64,000 bases of DNA from Cytobacillus stercorigallinarum (lineage in GTDB: Bacteria > Bacillota > Bacilli > Bacillales > Cytobacillaceae), in assembly GCF_014836495.1 (NCBI RefSeq), contig NZ_JACSQT010000008.1, positions 62,001 through 126,000 on the forward strand. The letters are read 5' to 3'. Made by a program: the position numbers and the translations under genes. Numbering within the stretch: position 1 is the first letter of the stretch; the number at the start of each line of letters is the position of its first letter. Below are positions 1 through 8,022 of this stretch, one piece after another. A model generated the notes under the pieces. It saw nothing but the letters and a program-made list of their open reading frames with translations. It searched no databases and was not told the DNA's origin.

Positions 1-4
1 TAGA

Positions 5-199
5 GTGAAAGAGCAGTACGATAGAGAGAAAACGATAAACAAATTAGAATCTATTAATCAACATCAACTGATTCAAAAAATACCAGATGAAAAGAAAATT
101 CAGTCTGCATTAGATTTGGAGATTATTGATGAAAAAGATTTATCTGGCTGTAAAACAACACAATATACGAAGGTGATTGTCGTTAAAGCAAATGAATGA
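5..199 (+). CDS. Hypothetical protein, possibly the 3' end of a longer gene
   Basis: A 64-codon frame starting with GTG four bases from the window edge. The codon before it is open, so this may be the tail of a larger protein beginning outside the window. The product is charged (many Lys, Glu, Asp), with no membrane segment, and ends in a short beta-strand-like stretch (YTKVIVVKANE). I do not recognise the family. It converges on the minus-strand aldo/keto reductase, with a hairpin between them. Confidence 0.4.
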   Translation: MKEQYDREKTINKLESINQHQLIQKIPDEKKIQSALDLEIIDEKDLSGCKTTQYTKVIVVKANE

Positions 200-276
200 A
201 GAGAAAAATTAGATGGGACTTAGCGAAGTTTAAAGTATGAATTTCACACGAACAAATCCAGTTTTTCGAATTTGAT

Positions 277-333
277 ATGCTCCCCTATAGCTAGACAGGT
301 TTTAAAAAAATCTGGCTACTGATAGGGGAGCAT
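277..333. terminator. Hairpin between convergent genes
   Basis: ATGCTCCCCTAT and ATAGGGGAGCAT form a 12-bp perfect stem around a loop that contains a second smaller pairing. It lies between the end of the first gene and the stop of the convergent iolS-like gene, so it probably ends transcripts from both sides. Confidence 0.6.
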
Positions 334-345
334 TAGTTTATATCA

Positions 346-1278
346 TTATTTGAAGATTGTAGAAATTTGCTCTATTTCTTCTCCGGATAGTTGCACTTCT
401 AATGTTTTTAAATTATTCAACACTTGCTCTGCTCTTTTAGCGCCCGGGATAATGGCGTCGATGCTGTCTTTTGTTAAATACCAGGCTAAAACAATATGGG
501 CGACGTCCACATTTTTCGCTTGGGCAATACCTCTTAATTGATCAACTTTTGCTAAGTTTTCTTCAAAAACCTCTTTTTGAAAATGTGGGGAGTCCGCACG
601 TAAGTCACTGAATGTAGTATTTTTATCGTATTTCCCTGCTAATAAGCCAGATGCTAGCGGAAAATAGGGTATGAATGAAATATTGTTTTCTTTTGTATAA
701 GGAAGTAGGTCTGACTCAGCGTTTCTCTGCAATAAATTGTATTCCCCTTGGTATACATCTACATAACCATCTTTATTTGCTTCTTTTAATTGTTCAATAG
801 AGAAATTAGATACGCCAATAGCTCTTATTTTTCCCGCGTCTTTCAGTTCTTTCAACGCTCCAACTGCTTCATCTTTTGGTGTTGATTCATCTGGGAAATG
901 GATGTAATAAAGATCAATATAGTCGGTTTGTAGTCTACGTAAGCTATCGTCTACAGATTGTTTTAAGAAAGCAGGACTATTATCCATCACAATATCTTCT
1001 TTAACGAATCTATGTGCGCCCTTTGTCGCAATCACTGCTTCTTCGCGTTTGCCTCTTTCTTGTAAAACTTCCCCAATGAGTTCCTCTGACCGTTCAGGCC
1101 CGTAAATAAAGGCTGTGTCTAAAAGGTTTACACCATTATTTAAGGCTTCATGAACTAGTTCTTTTCCTTGTGCTTCATCAAGGTTGGAGTATAAATTATG
1201 CCCACCAACTGCATTTGTTCCAAGACCAATAGGATTAACAAAAAGTCCAGATTTACCTAATTCTTGTTTCGTCTTCAT
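346..1278 (-). CDS. iolS: Aldo/keto reductase, IolS-like
   Basis: A 310-residue NADP(H)-dependent aldo/keto reductase, the usual family length. The catalytic tetrad is visible as Asp54 and Tyr59 (LLDTAFIYG), Lys86 (ATKG) and His127 (YIHFPD). The [13 protein letters not shown] start and the ISFIPYFPL and IPGAKRAEQ stretches match B. subtilis IolS closely, as I recall that sequence. IolS sits at the inositol locus in B. subtilis but its substrate is not settled, and no iol genes are present here. The ATG has a good AAGGAG site. The gene is divergent from the response regulator at 1431. Confidence 0.85.
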   Translation of the reverse strand: MKTKQELGKSGLFVNPIGLGTNAVGGHNLYSNLDEAQGKELVHEALNNGVNLLDTAFIYGPERSEELIGEVLQERGKREEAVIATKGAHRFVKEDIVMDNSPAFLKQSVDDSLRRLQTDYIDLYYIHFPDESTPKDEAVGALKELKDAGKIRAIGVSNFSIEQLKEANKDGYVDVYQGEYNLLQRNAESDLLPYTKENNISFIPYFPLASGLLAGKYDKNTTFSDLRADSPHFQKEVFEENLAKVDQLRGIAQAKNVDVAHIVLAWYLTKDSIDAIIPGAKRAEQVLNNLKTLEVQLSGEEIEQISTIFK

Positions 1279-1430
1279 TTACTTCACTCCTTCTTTTAAG
1301 TTAATCTGATCATACCAAATAATGTTAAGATAACAAAGAAATTCGATTTGCATTCTTTCTTTTAAGTTGACATTTACTTGACATGAAACAGAACGATAAT
1401 GAATAGTAAAACATACATGAGGAGAGTAGG

Positions 1431-2123
1431 GTGAGTGAAATGAGAACGGTTTTAATAGTGGAAGATGAATTACCAATTAGCCAAGTGTTAAAAGTTTATT
1501 TACAAAAGGCAAACTTTCAAACTGTCCAAGCATTTAATGGAGCAGAAGCTATCCAAAAATTAAATGACTATCATCCGTCACTCGTTCTATTGGATGTGAT
1601 GTTGCCTGATCGTGATGGATGGTCAATTTTAAAAGAAATCAGAGCGCAATGGAGTACGCCTGTGATTATGTTAACCGCTTTAGGAGATGTCCAATATCGC
1701 TTAAATGGATTAAATGAAGGAGCAGATGATTATATTGCTAAACCATTTAATGCGGAAGAAGTGGTAGCTAGAGTGCAAGCGGTCTTAAGAAGGACGGGTA
1801 AAAGTGAAGAAAAAATCAAGAAGTACGGTGGTTTGATGATTGATATTAAGTCTCATAAAATTACATTAAATAATGTTGTCATTGAATTAACGCCTAGAGA
1901 CCTTGCTCTGCTCATTTTTTTAGCAGAGCATCCGAATCAAACATTTACTAGGGCACAATTAATTGAACATGTTTGGGGTTGGGAATATGAGGGAAGTGAT
2001 CGAGCGGTCGACTTAGCGATTAAACGAATTAGAAAAGCTTTGCATTCATGGTCTACTGAAGAAGGCGAAATCAAGACTTTACGTGGATTGGGGTATCAAT
2101 TAAGTGTCTCATCAACAAAGTAA
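1431..2123 (+). CDS. OmpR/PhoB-family response regulator
   Basis: A 230-residue two-domain regulator. The receiver domain (about 5-120) has the acidic pair ED (11-12), phospho-acceptor Asp55 (LVLLDVMLPDRDG), a Thr in MLTALG and the Lys of IAKPF. The C-terminal winged helix (about 130-228) has the family pattern LTPRDLALL and RGLGYQL. A GTG start at 1431 is preferred because AGGAG lies six bases upstream; an ATG follows three codons later. The stop overlaps the downstream kinase start by 20 bp, so the two are co-translated partners. Target genes cannot be read from the sequence. Confidence 0.93.
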   Translation: MSEMRTVLIVEDELPISQVLKVYLQKANFQTVQAFNGAEAIQKLNDYHPSLVLLDVMLPDRDGWSILKEIRAQWSTPVIMLTALGDVQYRLNGLNEGADDYIAKPFNAEEVVARVQAVLRRTGKSEEKIKKYGGLMIDIKSHKITLNNVVIELTPRDLALLIFLAEHPNQTFTRAQLIEHVWGWEYEGSDRAVDLAIKRIRKALHSWSTEEGEIKTLRGLGYQLSVSSTK

Positions 2124-3564
2124 ACCTAGAGATTCTCTACTTCGTTATTGGACGACTCGCTATTTACTGGCACTTTGTATTGGGCTTGCGATTATCGCTT
2201 TTTTTTCTGTCTTATGGATTAGGCATACGACTGTTGAAAACCGACTCAATATTATGGAGTTAATGGCGGAAGAAATTGCTGACCGATTTGTGGAAATGAG
2301 TGAAGGACAGCCAATTCCCAAAGGAGATGTCCCAGGGTATTTAAATGATAGGGGCCGTTTTATAGATTTGGAAAGTGATCCCCTTATTTCAATTGTTGAT
2401 ACGTATGGAAATACGTTAACAACAAATCGATCACAAGATCGAATGTTACAATTCTCCGAAGTTCTTTTGAATGAGGATAAGACAGTTCAAGAATTAAATC
2501 ATGATGCAACGAACGAGGCTTTTTATGTTGTAAAAGTACCGATTACATATCAAGATACGACTGTAGGCTGGGTAGTGATGCTAGAATCGAAAGCAAATTT
2601 AGCAGAAGTAAACCAGGAATATCGATTATTAGCCATTATGATTATTGGTTTAGCATTAATTGGCTGGGCAGCGATTTACTTCTTATCGAAAAGATTGTCT
2701 AAACCTATTCAAGAAGTAGCAGATGCAGCTAGGGAAATTCAAGCGGGAAATTATCAAGTTGATTTAAAGGATTCATACCAAGAACAGGAATTATATGAGC
2801 TTGTTCATTCTTTTAAAGAAATGTCCAAACGGTTAGAGAGATTAGAAACACTACGTACTGAGCTGTTAGCAGGTGTGACTCATGAATTAAAAACGCCGGT
2901 TACGTCAATTGATGGATTGTTGCAGGCTGTTCATGAAGGAGTTGTTGAGGGTGAAGAGGCAAAAGAGTTTATCAAACTGTCCATATTAGAAACTGAAAAA
3001 ATGAAGAAAATGGTGGAGGATTTATTAGCCTTTAACACATATGCGACGAATGTGATGCCAGTTCAACTACAAGAATATGAAATCAATCAATTAATTAAGG
3101 AATCAGTCTACCAATGGGAAATTACGCATGAAGGAAGCCAGGATTTTCAACTTATTGTACACCAAGCGAGCACGCCTTTATTTGTGCAAATTGATCAGAT
3201 AAGATTACAACAAATTCTCATTAATTTACTTAATAATGCCTTTCAAGCAATGGATGGAAGAGGAAAAATTGAAGTTAAAATAGAAGAGGAACCGAAGAAT
3301 ATTTATATAAAAGTAACTGATAGTGGAAAGGGTATACCGGACGAAGAAGTACCTTACATTTTCGAGCGTTTCTTTCGTGGTCAAGAAAAGAAGCTTCGTG
3401 TCAGAGGATTAGGTCTTGGCTTGCCGTTTAGTAAATTGATGGCACAATCAATGAATGGTGATTTAATTTTAGTTAAGACATCCCCGCAGGGTACTGAATT
3501 TATGATTGAATTACCTTATCAAAAGGGCAGTCTAGAAAGAATGAACCAAAGTGAAAGAGCCTGA
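2104..3564 (+). CDS. Membrane sensor histidine kinase
   Basis: A 486-residue kinase. TM1 is about 19-38 and TM2 about 174-195, enclosing an extracytoplasmic sensor of roughly 135 residues. A HAMP segment (about 196-250) follows, then the H-box VTHELKTP with His260, an N-box (NLLNNAFQA) and G-boxes DSGKGIP and GLGLGLPFSK. The start is GTG, inside the end of the regulator gene. It is the cognate kinase of the 1431 regulator. The sensor is not like CssS or PhoR, so the signal is unknown. Its last 14 bp overlap the next gene, suggesting one transcript. Confidence 0.92.
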   Translation: MSHQQSKPRDSLLRYWTTRYLLALCIGLAIIAFFSVLWIRHTTVENRLNIMELMAEEIADRFVEMSEGQPIPKGDVPGYLNDRGRFIDLESDPLISIVDTYGNTLTTNRSQDRMLQFSEVLLNEDKTVQELNHDATNEAFYVVKVPITYQDTTVGWVVMLESKANLAEVNQEYRLLAIMIIGLALIGWAAIYFLSKRLSKPIQEVADAAREIQAGNYQVDLKDSYQEQELYELVHSFKEMSKRLERLETLRTELLAGVTHELKTPVTSIDGLLQAVHEGVVEGEEAKEFIKLSILETEKMKKMVEDLLAFNTYATNVMPVQLQEYEINQLIKESVYQWEITHEGSQDFQLIVHQASTPLFVQIDQIRLQQILINLLNNAFQAMDGRGKIEVKIEEEPKNIYIKVTDSGKGIPDEEVPYIFERFFRGQEKKLRVRGLGLGLPFSKLMAQSMNGDLILVKTSPQGTEFMIELPYQKGSLERMNQSERA

Positions 3565-4135
3565 TCATACAGCTGTAAGAGTGTCTTTATGGCGAGGCTT
3601 ACATTTAATTGTCGATGAAAAACCAAATATATTTCATGATAATATCGGTTTAAAACTGATTTCTCCAAACAATGATTGGCAGAAACGTCCGGATATGGAT
3701 GTAGCAAACACAAGTGCTTTTAGAGCATCAATTGTTGCGCGCGCTCGTTTTGTTGATGACTTAGTTGTTGAACAATTTGAAAAAGGGATAGATCAATATG
3801 TGATACTTGGTACAGGGCTTGATACTTTCGCCCAAAGACACCAAGAAGTATTCCCTCAAATGACCATTTATGAGATGGATCAAGTTGATACACAGTTATG
3901 GAAGAAAAAAAGACTGGAGGAAACAGGGTACTCTATCCCCGATTATTTAAAATTTGTACCCGTAAATTTTGAAGAGAATCAAGGGTGGTTAGATCAATTA
4001 AAGAAGAATGGTTTTGATGATGCGAAGCCTGCTGTTGTTGTTTCAACGATAGATTTAAAAGAGATGTATTTTCGCGAGCGCAAAGATCAATTGATGCTGC
4101 AAAGTGGTGAAGATTTTATTGTAGCAACGATTTAG
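3551..4135 (+). pseudogene. Class I SAM-dependent methyltransferase (PPM/LCMT-like) with an internal deletion
   Basis: The 194 codons begin as a typical member of the leucine-carboxyl-methyltransferase-like family (usually about 270-300 residues): SAFRASIVARARFVDDL, the SAM-binding YVILGTGLDTFAQR and the acidic YEMDQ. After PAVVVST (about 160) the protein jumps to DLKEMYFRERKD and SGEDFIVAT, which in relatives is the C-terminus. Roughly 75 residues, covering the segment after the family's VVSTGVTMYL strand, appear to be missing in frame. GTG start, overlapping the kinase by 14 bp. Catalysis is doubtful; a shortened functional protein is less likely. Confidence 0.65.
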
Positions 4136-4434
4136 ACATGACTCCTACTATATAAGAAAGCTATTCACATTTAACCCGCAAACCGTGATTTTATCTCATA
4201 GTAGTGGGTTTTTTGTTGTGAGTTGTAAATGAAGCTTTACGTCAATGGAGTGAGAAGTAGAGGAAACCTGAGAAAAAATGATTTGCCCATCACTCAGAAG
4301 AAAAGCAATCTGCAATTCATCACTCCCGTCGAATTTCAATAAAGTCACACGACTTTAATCTTCAAAAAACTTTTCTTTTTCCTAACCGCTAATAAATTGG
4401 TGCACTAGTTGGAACAGTGGGGATAAAAGAAATA
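4136..4434. other. Intergenic stretch without a recognisable gene
   Basis: AT-rich non-coding sequence. A weak hairpin ending in GTGGGTTTTTTG near 4170-4215 may terminate the upstream operon, and a short AAAGTC/GACTTT inverted repeat occurs near 4343-4356. I see no ORF with a ribosome binding site. Confidence 0.4.
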
Positions 4435-4461
4435 ACAGCCTAATGGAATAAACATACAATT
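4435..4461 (+). promoter_or_regulatory. Possible sigma-K promoter of the coat genes
   Basis: AC at 4435 and CATACAATT at 4453 are separated by 16 bases, close to the sigma-K pattern AC-N16-CATANNNTA. The position, about 40 bases before the first coat-like gene, fits late mother-cell expression. The motif is short, so this is tentative. Confidence 0.3.
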
Positions 4462-4501
4462 ATGTTTCATACTAAAAAAAAGGAGTATGGGAGGTGGCGA
4501 A

Positions 4502-4705
4502 ATGTATCAGTTAACGACGAAAGAATTGTCGGCAATTGAAGATGAAATTCGGGCGGAGGAAATAACAGCGAAGACGTTTAACTGGTGTGCTTCTCTTTGT
4601 GAGGATGAAGAAGTAAGGATGTCATTGGAAAAACTAGCAGAGGAACATCAGTTAAGGATTGCTGAATTATCAACCTATTTCAACCGATCGAGGAGATTAC
4701 ATTAA
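4502..4705 (+). CDS. Small coat-associated protein preceding a CotF-like gene
   Basis: A 67-residue, mostly helical protein (MYQLTTKELSAIEDEI). ATG 4502 is preferred because GGGAGGTGG lies just upstream; an earlier in-frame ATG overlaps that site. Small helical proteins of this kind commonly precede CotF-domain genes in Bacillaceae. The next gene starts 20 bp downstream. Its sequence (EDEIRAEEITAKTFNWCASLCED) suggests a two-helix rubrerythrin-like fold. A role in spore coat assembly is inferred from the neighbour only. Confidence 0.65.
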   Translation: MYQLTTKELSAIEDEIRAEEITAKTFNWCASLCEDEEVRMSLEKLAEEHQLRIAELSTYFNRSRRLH

Positions 4706-4725
4706 TTTTATAGGAGGTGGTTTCA

Positions 4726-5019
4726 TTGCCTAATAACATCAATGGTCGTGGTTTAACGGAACGAGAAATGCTGCAATTATGTTTAGAATTAGCAAAAGGA
4801 AGAGTTCCCGCTATTAGCCACACATTAATGGAAACAACTCATGATGAATTGAGAGATATTTATGAGGGATGTTTAAAAACAAGTGCAGAAGCCCAAAAGG
4901 AAATCTATCAATTAATGGAAAAGAAGGGGTGGTATGAAACGCAACTCGCTACAGTAGAAGAAATCGAAAATGTACAAAACTTCATGCGAAATAATTTAAA
5001 CCCATCTCCCTCCGAATAA
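4726..5019 (+). CDS. CotF-domain spore coat protein
   Basis: A 97-residue protein with the coat F pattern: LTEREMLQLCLELAKGRVPAISHTL, then a helix with the KKGWYETQ motif seen in CotF, YraF and YraG relatives. A TTG start at 4726 follows AGGAGGTGG (4712-4720) at normal spacing; an earlier in-frame GTG lies inside that site. Probably expressed in the mother cell and assembled into the spore coat. It is paired with the small gene in front and ends in a terminator that overlaps the stop codon. Confidence 0.75.
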   Translation: MPNNINGRGLTEREMLQLCLELAKGRVPAISHTLMETTHDELRDIYEGCLKTSAEAQKEIYQLMEKKGWYETQLATVEEIENVQNFMRNNLNPSPSE

Positions 5020-5035
5020 TATTCGGAGGTTTTTA
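5009..5035 (+). terminator. Rho-independent terminator of the coat gene pair
   Basis: CCTCCGAAT and ATTCGGAGG form a perfect 9-bp stem followed by TTTTTATTT. The left arm includes the stop codon region of the CotF-like gene. Confidence 0.85.
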
Positions 5036-5071
5036 TTTCGTTTTTACATAAAAAATTCTTTTGACATATGC

Positions 5072-5099
5072 CTGACACATTCACTGATTAAATTATAAA
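5072..5099 (+). promoter_or_regulatory. Possible promoter of htrA
   Basis: CTGACA (5072) and TATAAA (5094) are spaced 16 bases apart, about 40 bases before the htrA start. A second TTGACA lies at 5061. B. subtilis htrA genes are controlled by CssRS; I could not identify a convincing CssR box here. Confidence 0.35.
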
Positions 5100-5136
5100 C
5101 AGAGGCAAGCAATTCAAATGAAAGAAGGGATTTTTA

Positions 5137-6366
5137 ATGAATGAATTCAATCATTTTGAAGATAATCAAGCGAAGCGAAAAAATACTTGGTTTAAAAGTG
5201 TAACAATGACAGTAGCAAGTGGAGTAATGGGCTCAGTCCTAACTTTAGGAGCGATTAATTATTTTCCAAATGAAACAAAGCAGCATACGGAGGTTGTACA
5301 GGAGCAAGCAGAAACGAATGTTTCCAAAGTTAATGCTGAAACGGTTTCAACGACGAGTGATGGATCGATTGCAGATATAGTAGAAAAAGCCTCTAAAGCA
5401 ATAGTAGGTGTTGTCAACATGCAAGAGCAACAAGCGAACCCTTTTAGTCGCTCCACAGGCAACACACAAAGTGGAGAAGAAGTTGAAAGTGGTACTGGCT
5501 CTGGTGTTATTTTCAAGCAAACAGACAAGGAAACGTACATTGTGACAAACAATCACGTTATTGAAGGAGCGGCAAATATTCAAGTTTCCCTTCATAATGG
5601 GGAAAAGCTTCAAGCTGAACTTGTTGGAACAGACTCATTAACAGATATTGCTGTGTTAAAAATAAATGAAAAAGTAGACGCTGAAGTTCTTTCTTTTACT
5701 GATTCTTCCAAGCTTCGTGCCGGCGATCAAGTGTTAGCGATAGGCAATCCACTAGGATTAGATTTATCAAGAACAGTCACTCAAGGCATTGTAAGTGCAG
5801 TGGATCGGTCAATTGCAGTCTCTACTTCAGCCGGAGAATGGGATTTAAATGTCATTCAAACAGATGCAGCAATAAACCCTGGAAATAGTGGTGGAGCACT
5901 TATTGACTCAAAAGGAAATTTGGTTGGTATTAATAGTTTGAAGATAGCTAATAGTGGCGTAGAAGGGTTAGGCTTTGCCATTCCAAGTAATGATGTCGAG
6001 AGTATCATTGATCAGTTAATGGAGGATGGTAAAATCATTCGACCTTATCTAGGTGTTGGTTTGATGGACTTAAATCAAGTACCGCAGTTTTATCAAGAAC
6101 AGTTACCGAAAAATGTAGAAGAAGGTGCTATTATTACCCAAGTTGAGAAAGGTTCCACAGCAGAAAAGGCGGGATTGCAGGCTGAGGATATTTTAGTTTC
6201 AATTGGTGATCAAACGATTACAAACGCTAATGACTTAAGAGCATCTCTTTATAAAGACCTTTCAATTGGCGATAAAGTTGAAATAGGTTTTTATCGTGAT
6301 GGTGAAAAGAAAACAGTGGAAGTAACGTTACAAGGAAATGGGGAAAAGCAAGTTGAAACAGAATAA
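5137..6366 (+). CDS. htrA: HtrA/DegP-type membrane-anchored serine protease
   Basis: A 409-residue S1C protease. A cytoplasmic N-terminus is followed by one membrane segment (about 21-41), a low-complexity linker, a trypsin-like domain with catalytic His140 (TNNHV), Asp170 (LTDIAV) and Ser251 (NPGNSGGAL), and one PDZ domain (about 300-395, RPYLGVGL). It degrades or refolds misfolded secreted proteins at the outer face of the membrane. The gene overlaps the following parvulin gene, pairing a quality-control protease with a secretion foldase. It could be HtrA, HtrB or YyxA; sequence alone does not decide. Confidence 0.93.
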   Translation: MNEFNHFEDNQAKRKNTWFKSVTMTVASGVMGSVLTLGAINYFPNETKQHTEVVQEQAETNVSKVNAETVSTTSDGSIADIVEKASKAIVGVVNMQEQQANPFSRSTGNTQSGEEVESGTGSGVIFKQTDKETYIVTNNHVIEGAANIQVSLHNGEKLQAELVGTDSLTDIAVLKINEKVDAEVLSFTDSSKLRAGDQVLAIGNPLGLDLSRTVTQGIVSAVDRSIAVSTSAGEWDLNVIQTDAAINPGNSGGALIDSKGNLVGINSLKIANSGVEGLGFAIPSNDVESIIDQLMEDGKIIRPYLGVGLMDLNQVPQFYQEQLPKNVEEGAIITQVEKGSTAEKAGLQAEDILVSIGDQTITNANDLRASLYKDLSIGDKVEIGFYRDGEKKTVEVTLQGNGEKQVETE

Positions 6367-7219
6367 ATTATTGATTGCCACCGGTTGTATGTTTGTTGCA
6401 GCTGTTGTCATTGCTGTTGTTTTATACAATAGCCATTCAAAAGCAGCGACAGTCAATGGAGAAAACATAAGCAAAGATGATTTGAATGAAGCGTTAATGT
6501 CTCAATATGGCAATTCTGTTCTAGATACATTAATATCTGATCAAATTGTTCTTCAGGAAATGGATAAAGAGAAGGTAACTGTAACTGAAGAAGAAGTGGC
6601 TGAAGAAATGGATGCCTATATGGAGCAATATGGGGGAGAAGAGGCATTTAAAGAAGTAATAGATGAAAACGGGGTATCCTATGACTCTATAGAACATAAT
6701 ATTGAAATCTATTTAGGTTCAAAGAAATTGATCACACCAAGAATTGAAATTACTGATGATGAGATGGAAACATACTTTGAAGAGAATAAAGACAGTTTGG
6801 CCCAGGCAGAAGAGATAGAAGCAAGTCATATCCTAGTGGAAGATGAGGATACTGCCAAAGAAGTAAAACAGAAACTCGATGATGGTGACGATTTCGCTGA
6901 ATTAGCAGCATCTTATTCAACCGATGAGGCGAATAAAGATAATGGTGGAAAATTGGGGTATTTTGGTGAAGGTGAAATGGTAGAAGCCTTTGAAAAAGTG
7001 GCTTTTGCTATGAAAGTGGAAGAAGTGAGTGATCCAGTAAAAACAGAATATGGTTATCACATTATTAAAGTAACAGATCATAAAGAAGCGAAAGCAGCCA
7101 ATTACGAAGATGCGAAAGCAGAAATAAAAGAGACTTTAATAGAGTCTAAGCTTTCAACTGAATATACGGAATGGCTAAATGAGAAGTACGAAGAATATGA
7201 GATTAAAACGTATATTTAA
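6338..7219 (+). CDS. Membrane-anchored parvulin foldase, YacD/PrsA-like
   Basis: A 293-residue protein with a membrane anchor at about 12-31, an acidic SurA-like N-terminal helical region and a parvulin domain (about 160-250: ASHILVEDEDTA, FAELAASYSTD, NGGKLGYFGEGEMVEAFEKVAF, EYGYHIIKV). It should isomerise prolyl bonds and help secreted proteins fold on the trans side of the membrane. The anchor looks like a plain membrane segment, as in YacD, and not a clear PrsA lipobox, although a Cys lies at residue 17. ATG 6338 overlaps htrA by 29 bp; a TTG at 6353 is the alternative start. Confidence 0.85.
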   Translation: MGKSKLKQNKLLIATGCMFVAAVVIAVVLYNSHSKAATVNGENISKDDLNEALMSQYGNSVLDTLISDQIVLQEMDKEKVTVTEEEVAEEMDAYMEQYGGEEAFKEVIDENGVSYDSIEHNIEIYLGSKKLITPRIEITDDEMETYFEENKDSLAQAEEIEASHILVEDEDTAKEVKQKLDDGDDFAELAASYSTDEANKDNGGKLGYFGEGEMVEAFEKVAFAMKVEEVSDPVKTEYGYHIIKVTDHKEAKAANYEDAKAEIKETLIESKLSTEYTEWLNEKYEEYEIKTYI

Positions 7220-7263
7220 AGGATGTGATCGATATTGAAAAGATTGAAAGAATGTAACATGAA

Positions 7264-7740
7264 ATCTCAATAAGTTACTTTATGCATGCCGATCCTCATG
7301 CAAATGAGAGATTGCTAATGAATATATAACGAAACAACGCAAACAAGTGCCTGGATATTTCCTTATGTAGAACAAAATCCTACAACAGAAGAATATCTAC
7401 AATGGATACAGGGTGATGATAGTTTACCAGCATTTGCTGAGACTAAGTCAGAATCGATACTTGCTCAAAGCTTTTTAGTGAAACTTCTGAAGCTAATCAC
7501 ATGTTTCCTAGGAGAGAAGGGTTCCAACTGCTAAATGGCAATGAAGGAACACAGATGTTGACATGCCTAAATGGAGATTTTGAACCACTGCAAGGGTTTG
7601 CAGATATGCTTGGTGGTGAGGGACGTAACCTAGTAAAGAGAAATTCTCAACGTCAGCCATCATCTTGTATGTGGACCTAAACATTGTTTTATTAGGAACA
7701 ACTTTATTTATCTTTCTGTTTAAACGAAGAGGAAAATAAG
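7264..7740 (+). pseudogene. Degenerate coding remnants, frameshifted
   Basis: No intact gene is present, but protein-like sequence persists across frames. One frame (about 7331-7475) reads TTQTSAWIFPYVEQNP and then SLPAFAETKSESILAQSF. A shift at the CTTTTTAG run leads into a second frame (7481-7680) that reads SEANHMFPRREGFQLLNG and later FEPLQGFADMLGGEGRNLV before a stop. A third ends with a membrane-like tail (VLLGTTLFIFLFKRRGK) at about 7740. I cannot name the family. It is best read as a decayed gene or genes between the foldase and the met operon. Confidence 0.5.
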
Positions 7741-7766
7741 TAAATGTATTAATAATCAAAATACTA

Positions 7767-7795
7767 TTGACAATTAAATCAATACCCGATAAAAT
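7767..7795 (+). promoter_or_regulatory. Sigma-A promoter of the met operon
   Basis: TTGACA (7767-7772) and TAAAAT (7790-7795) are spaced exactly 17 bases apart. Transcription would begin about 30 bases before the S-box riboswitch. Confidence 0.7.
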
Positions 7796-7833
7796 TTCCT
7801 TTATCAAAGCAATACAATAAATTGAATATGATT

Positions 7834-7936
7834 CTTATCGAGAGAGACTGAGGGACCAGGCCCGAAGATGTCCGGCAACCTCCTTTTAAAGGGAAGGTGC
7901 TAAATCCTGCAGAATGATTTCATTCTGAAAGATAAG
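7834..7936 (+). promoter_or_regulatory. SAM-I (S-box) riboswitch aptamer
   Basis: The leader has the S-box core in order: P1 5' strand CTTATC, GAGAGACTGAGGGA, CCGGCAACC, AAGGTGCTAAATCC and the P1 closing strand GATAAG. SAM binding stabilises P1 and favours the terminator just downstream, so metNI is expressed when methionine/SAM is low. The order promoter, aptamer, terminator, metN is complete. Confidence 0.96.
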
Positions 7937-7957
7937 GTTTAATAACAATCATTTGTT

Positions 7958-7990
7958 GAGCCTCTTTCAAAGTGAAAGAGGCTCATTTTA
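7958..7990 (+). terminator. S-box expression-platform terminator
   Basis: GAGCCTCTTTCA and TGAAAGAGGCTC form a perfect 12-bp stem with a three-base loop, followed by a short U-rich stretch. It is the SAM-controlled terminator of the metNI leader. Confidence 0.88.
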
Positions 7991-8022
7991 TGTTGTAGAG
8001 GACCTGAGGGAGGGTGAGGTAA

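Noticed and set aside
1431..3564. Idea that the first two-component pair is CssRS controlling htrA
   Set aside because: The sensor domain does not resemble CssS, coat genes lie between, and no CssR box was identified before htrA.
6338..7219. Lipoprotein interpretation of the parvulin (Cys at residue 17)
   Set aside because: The residues before the Cys fit a lipobox only loosely and the hydrophobic stretch continues well past it, as in a membrane anchor.
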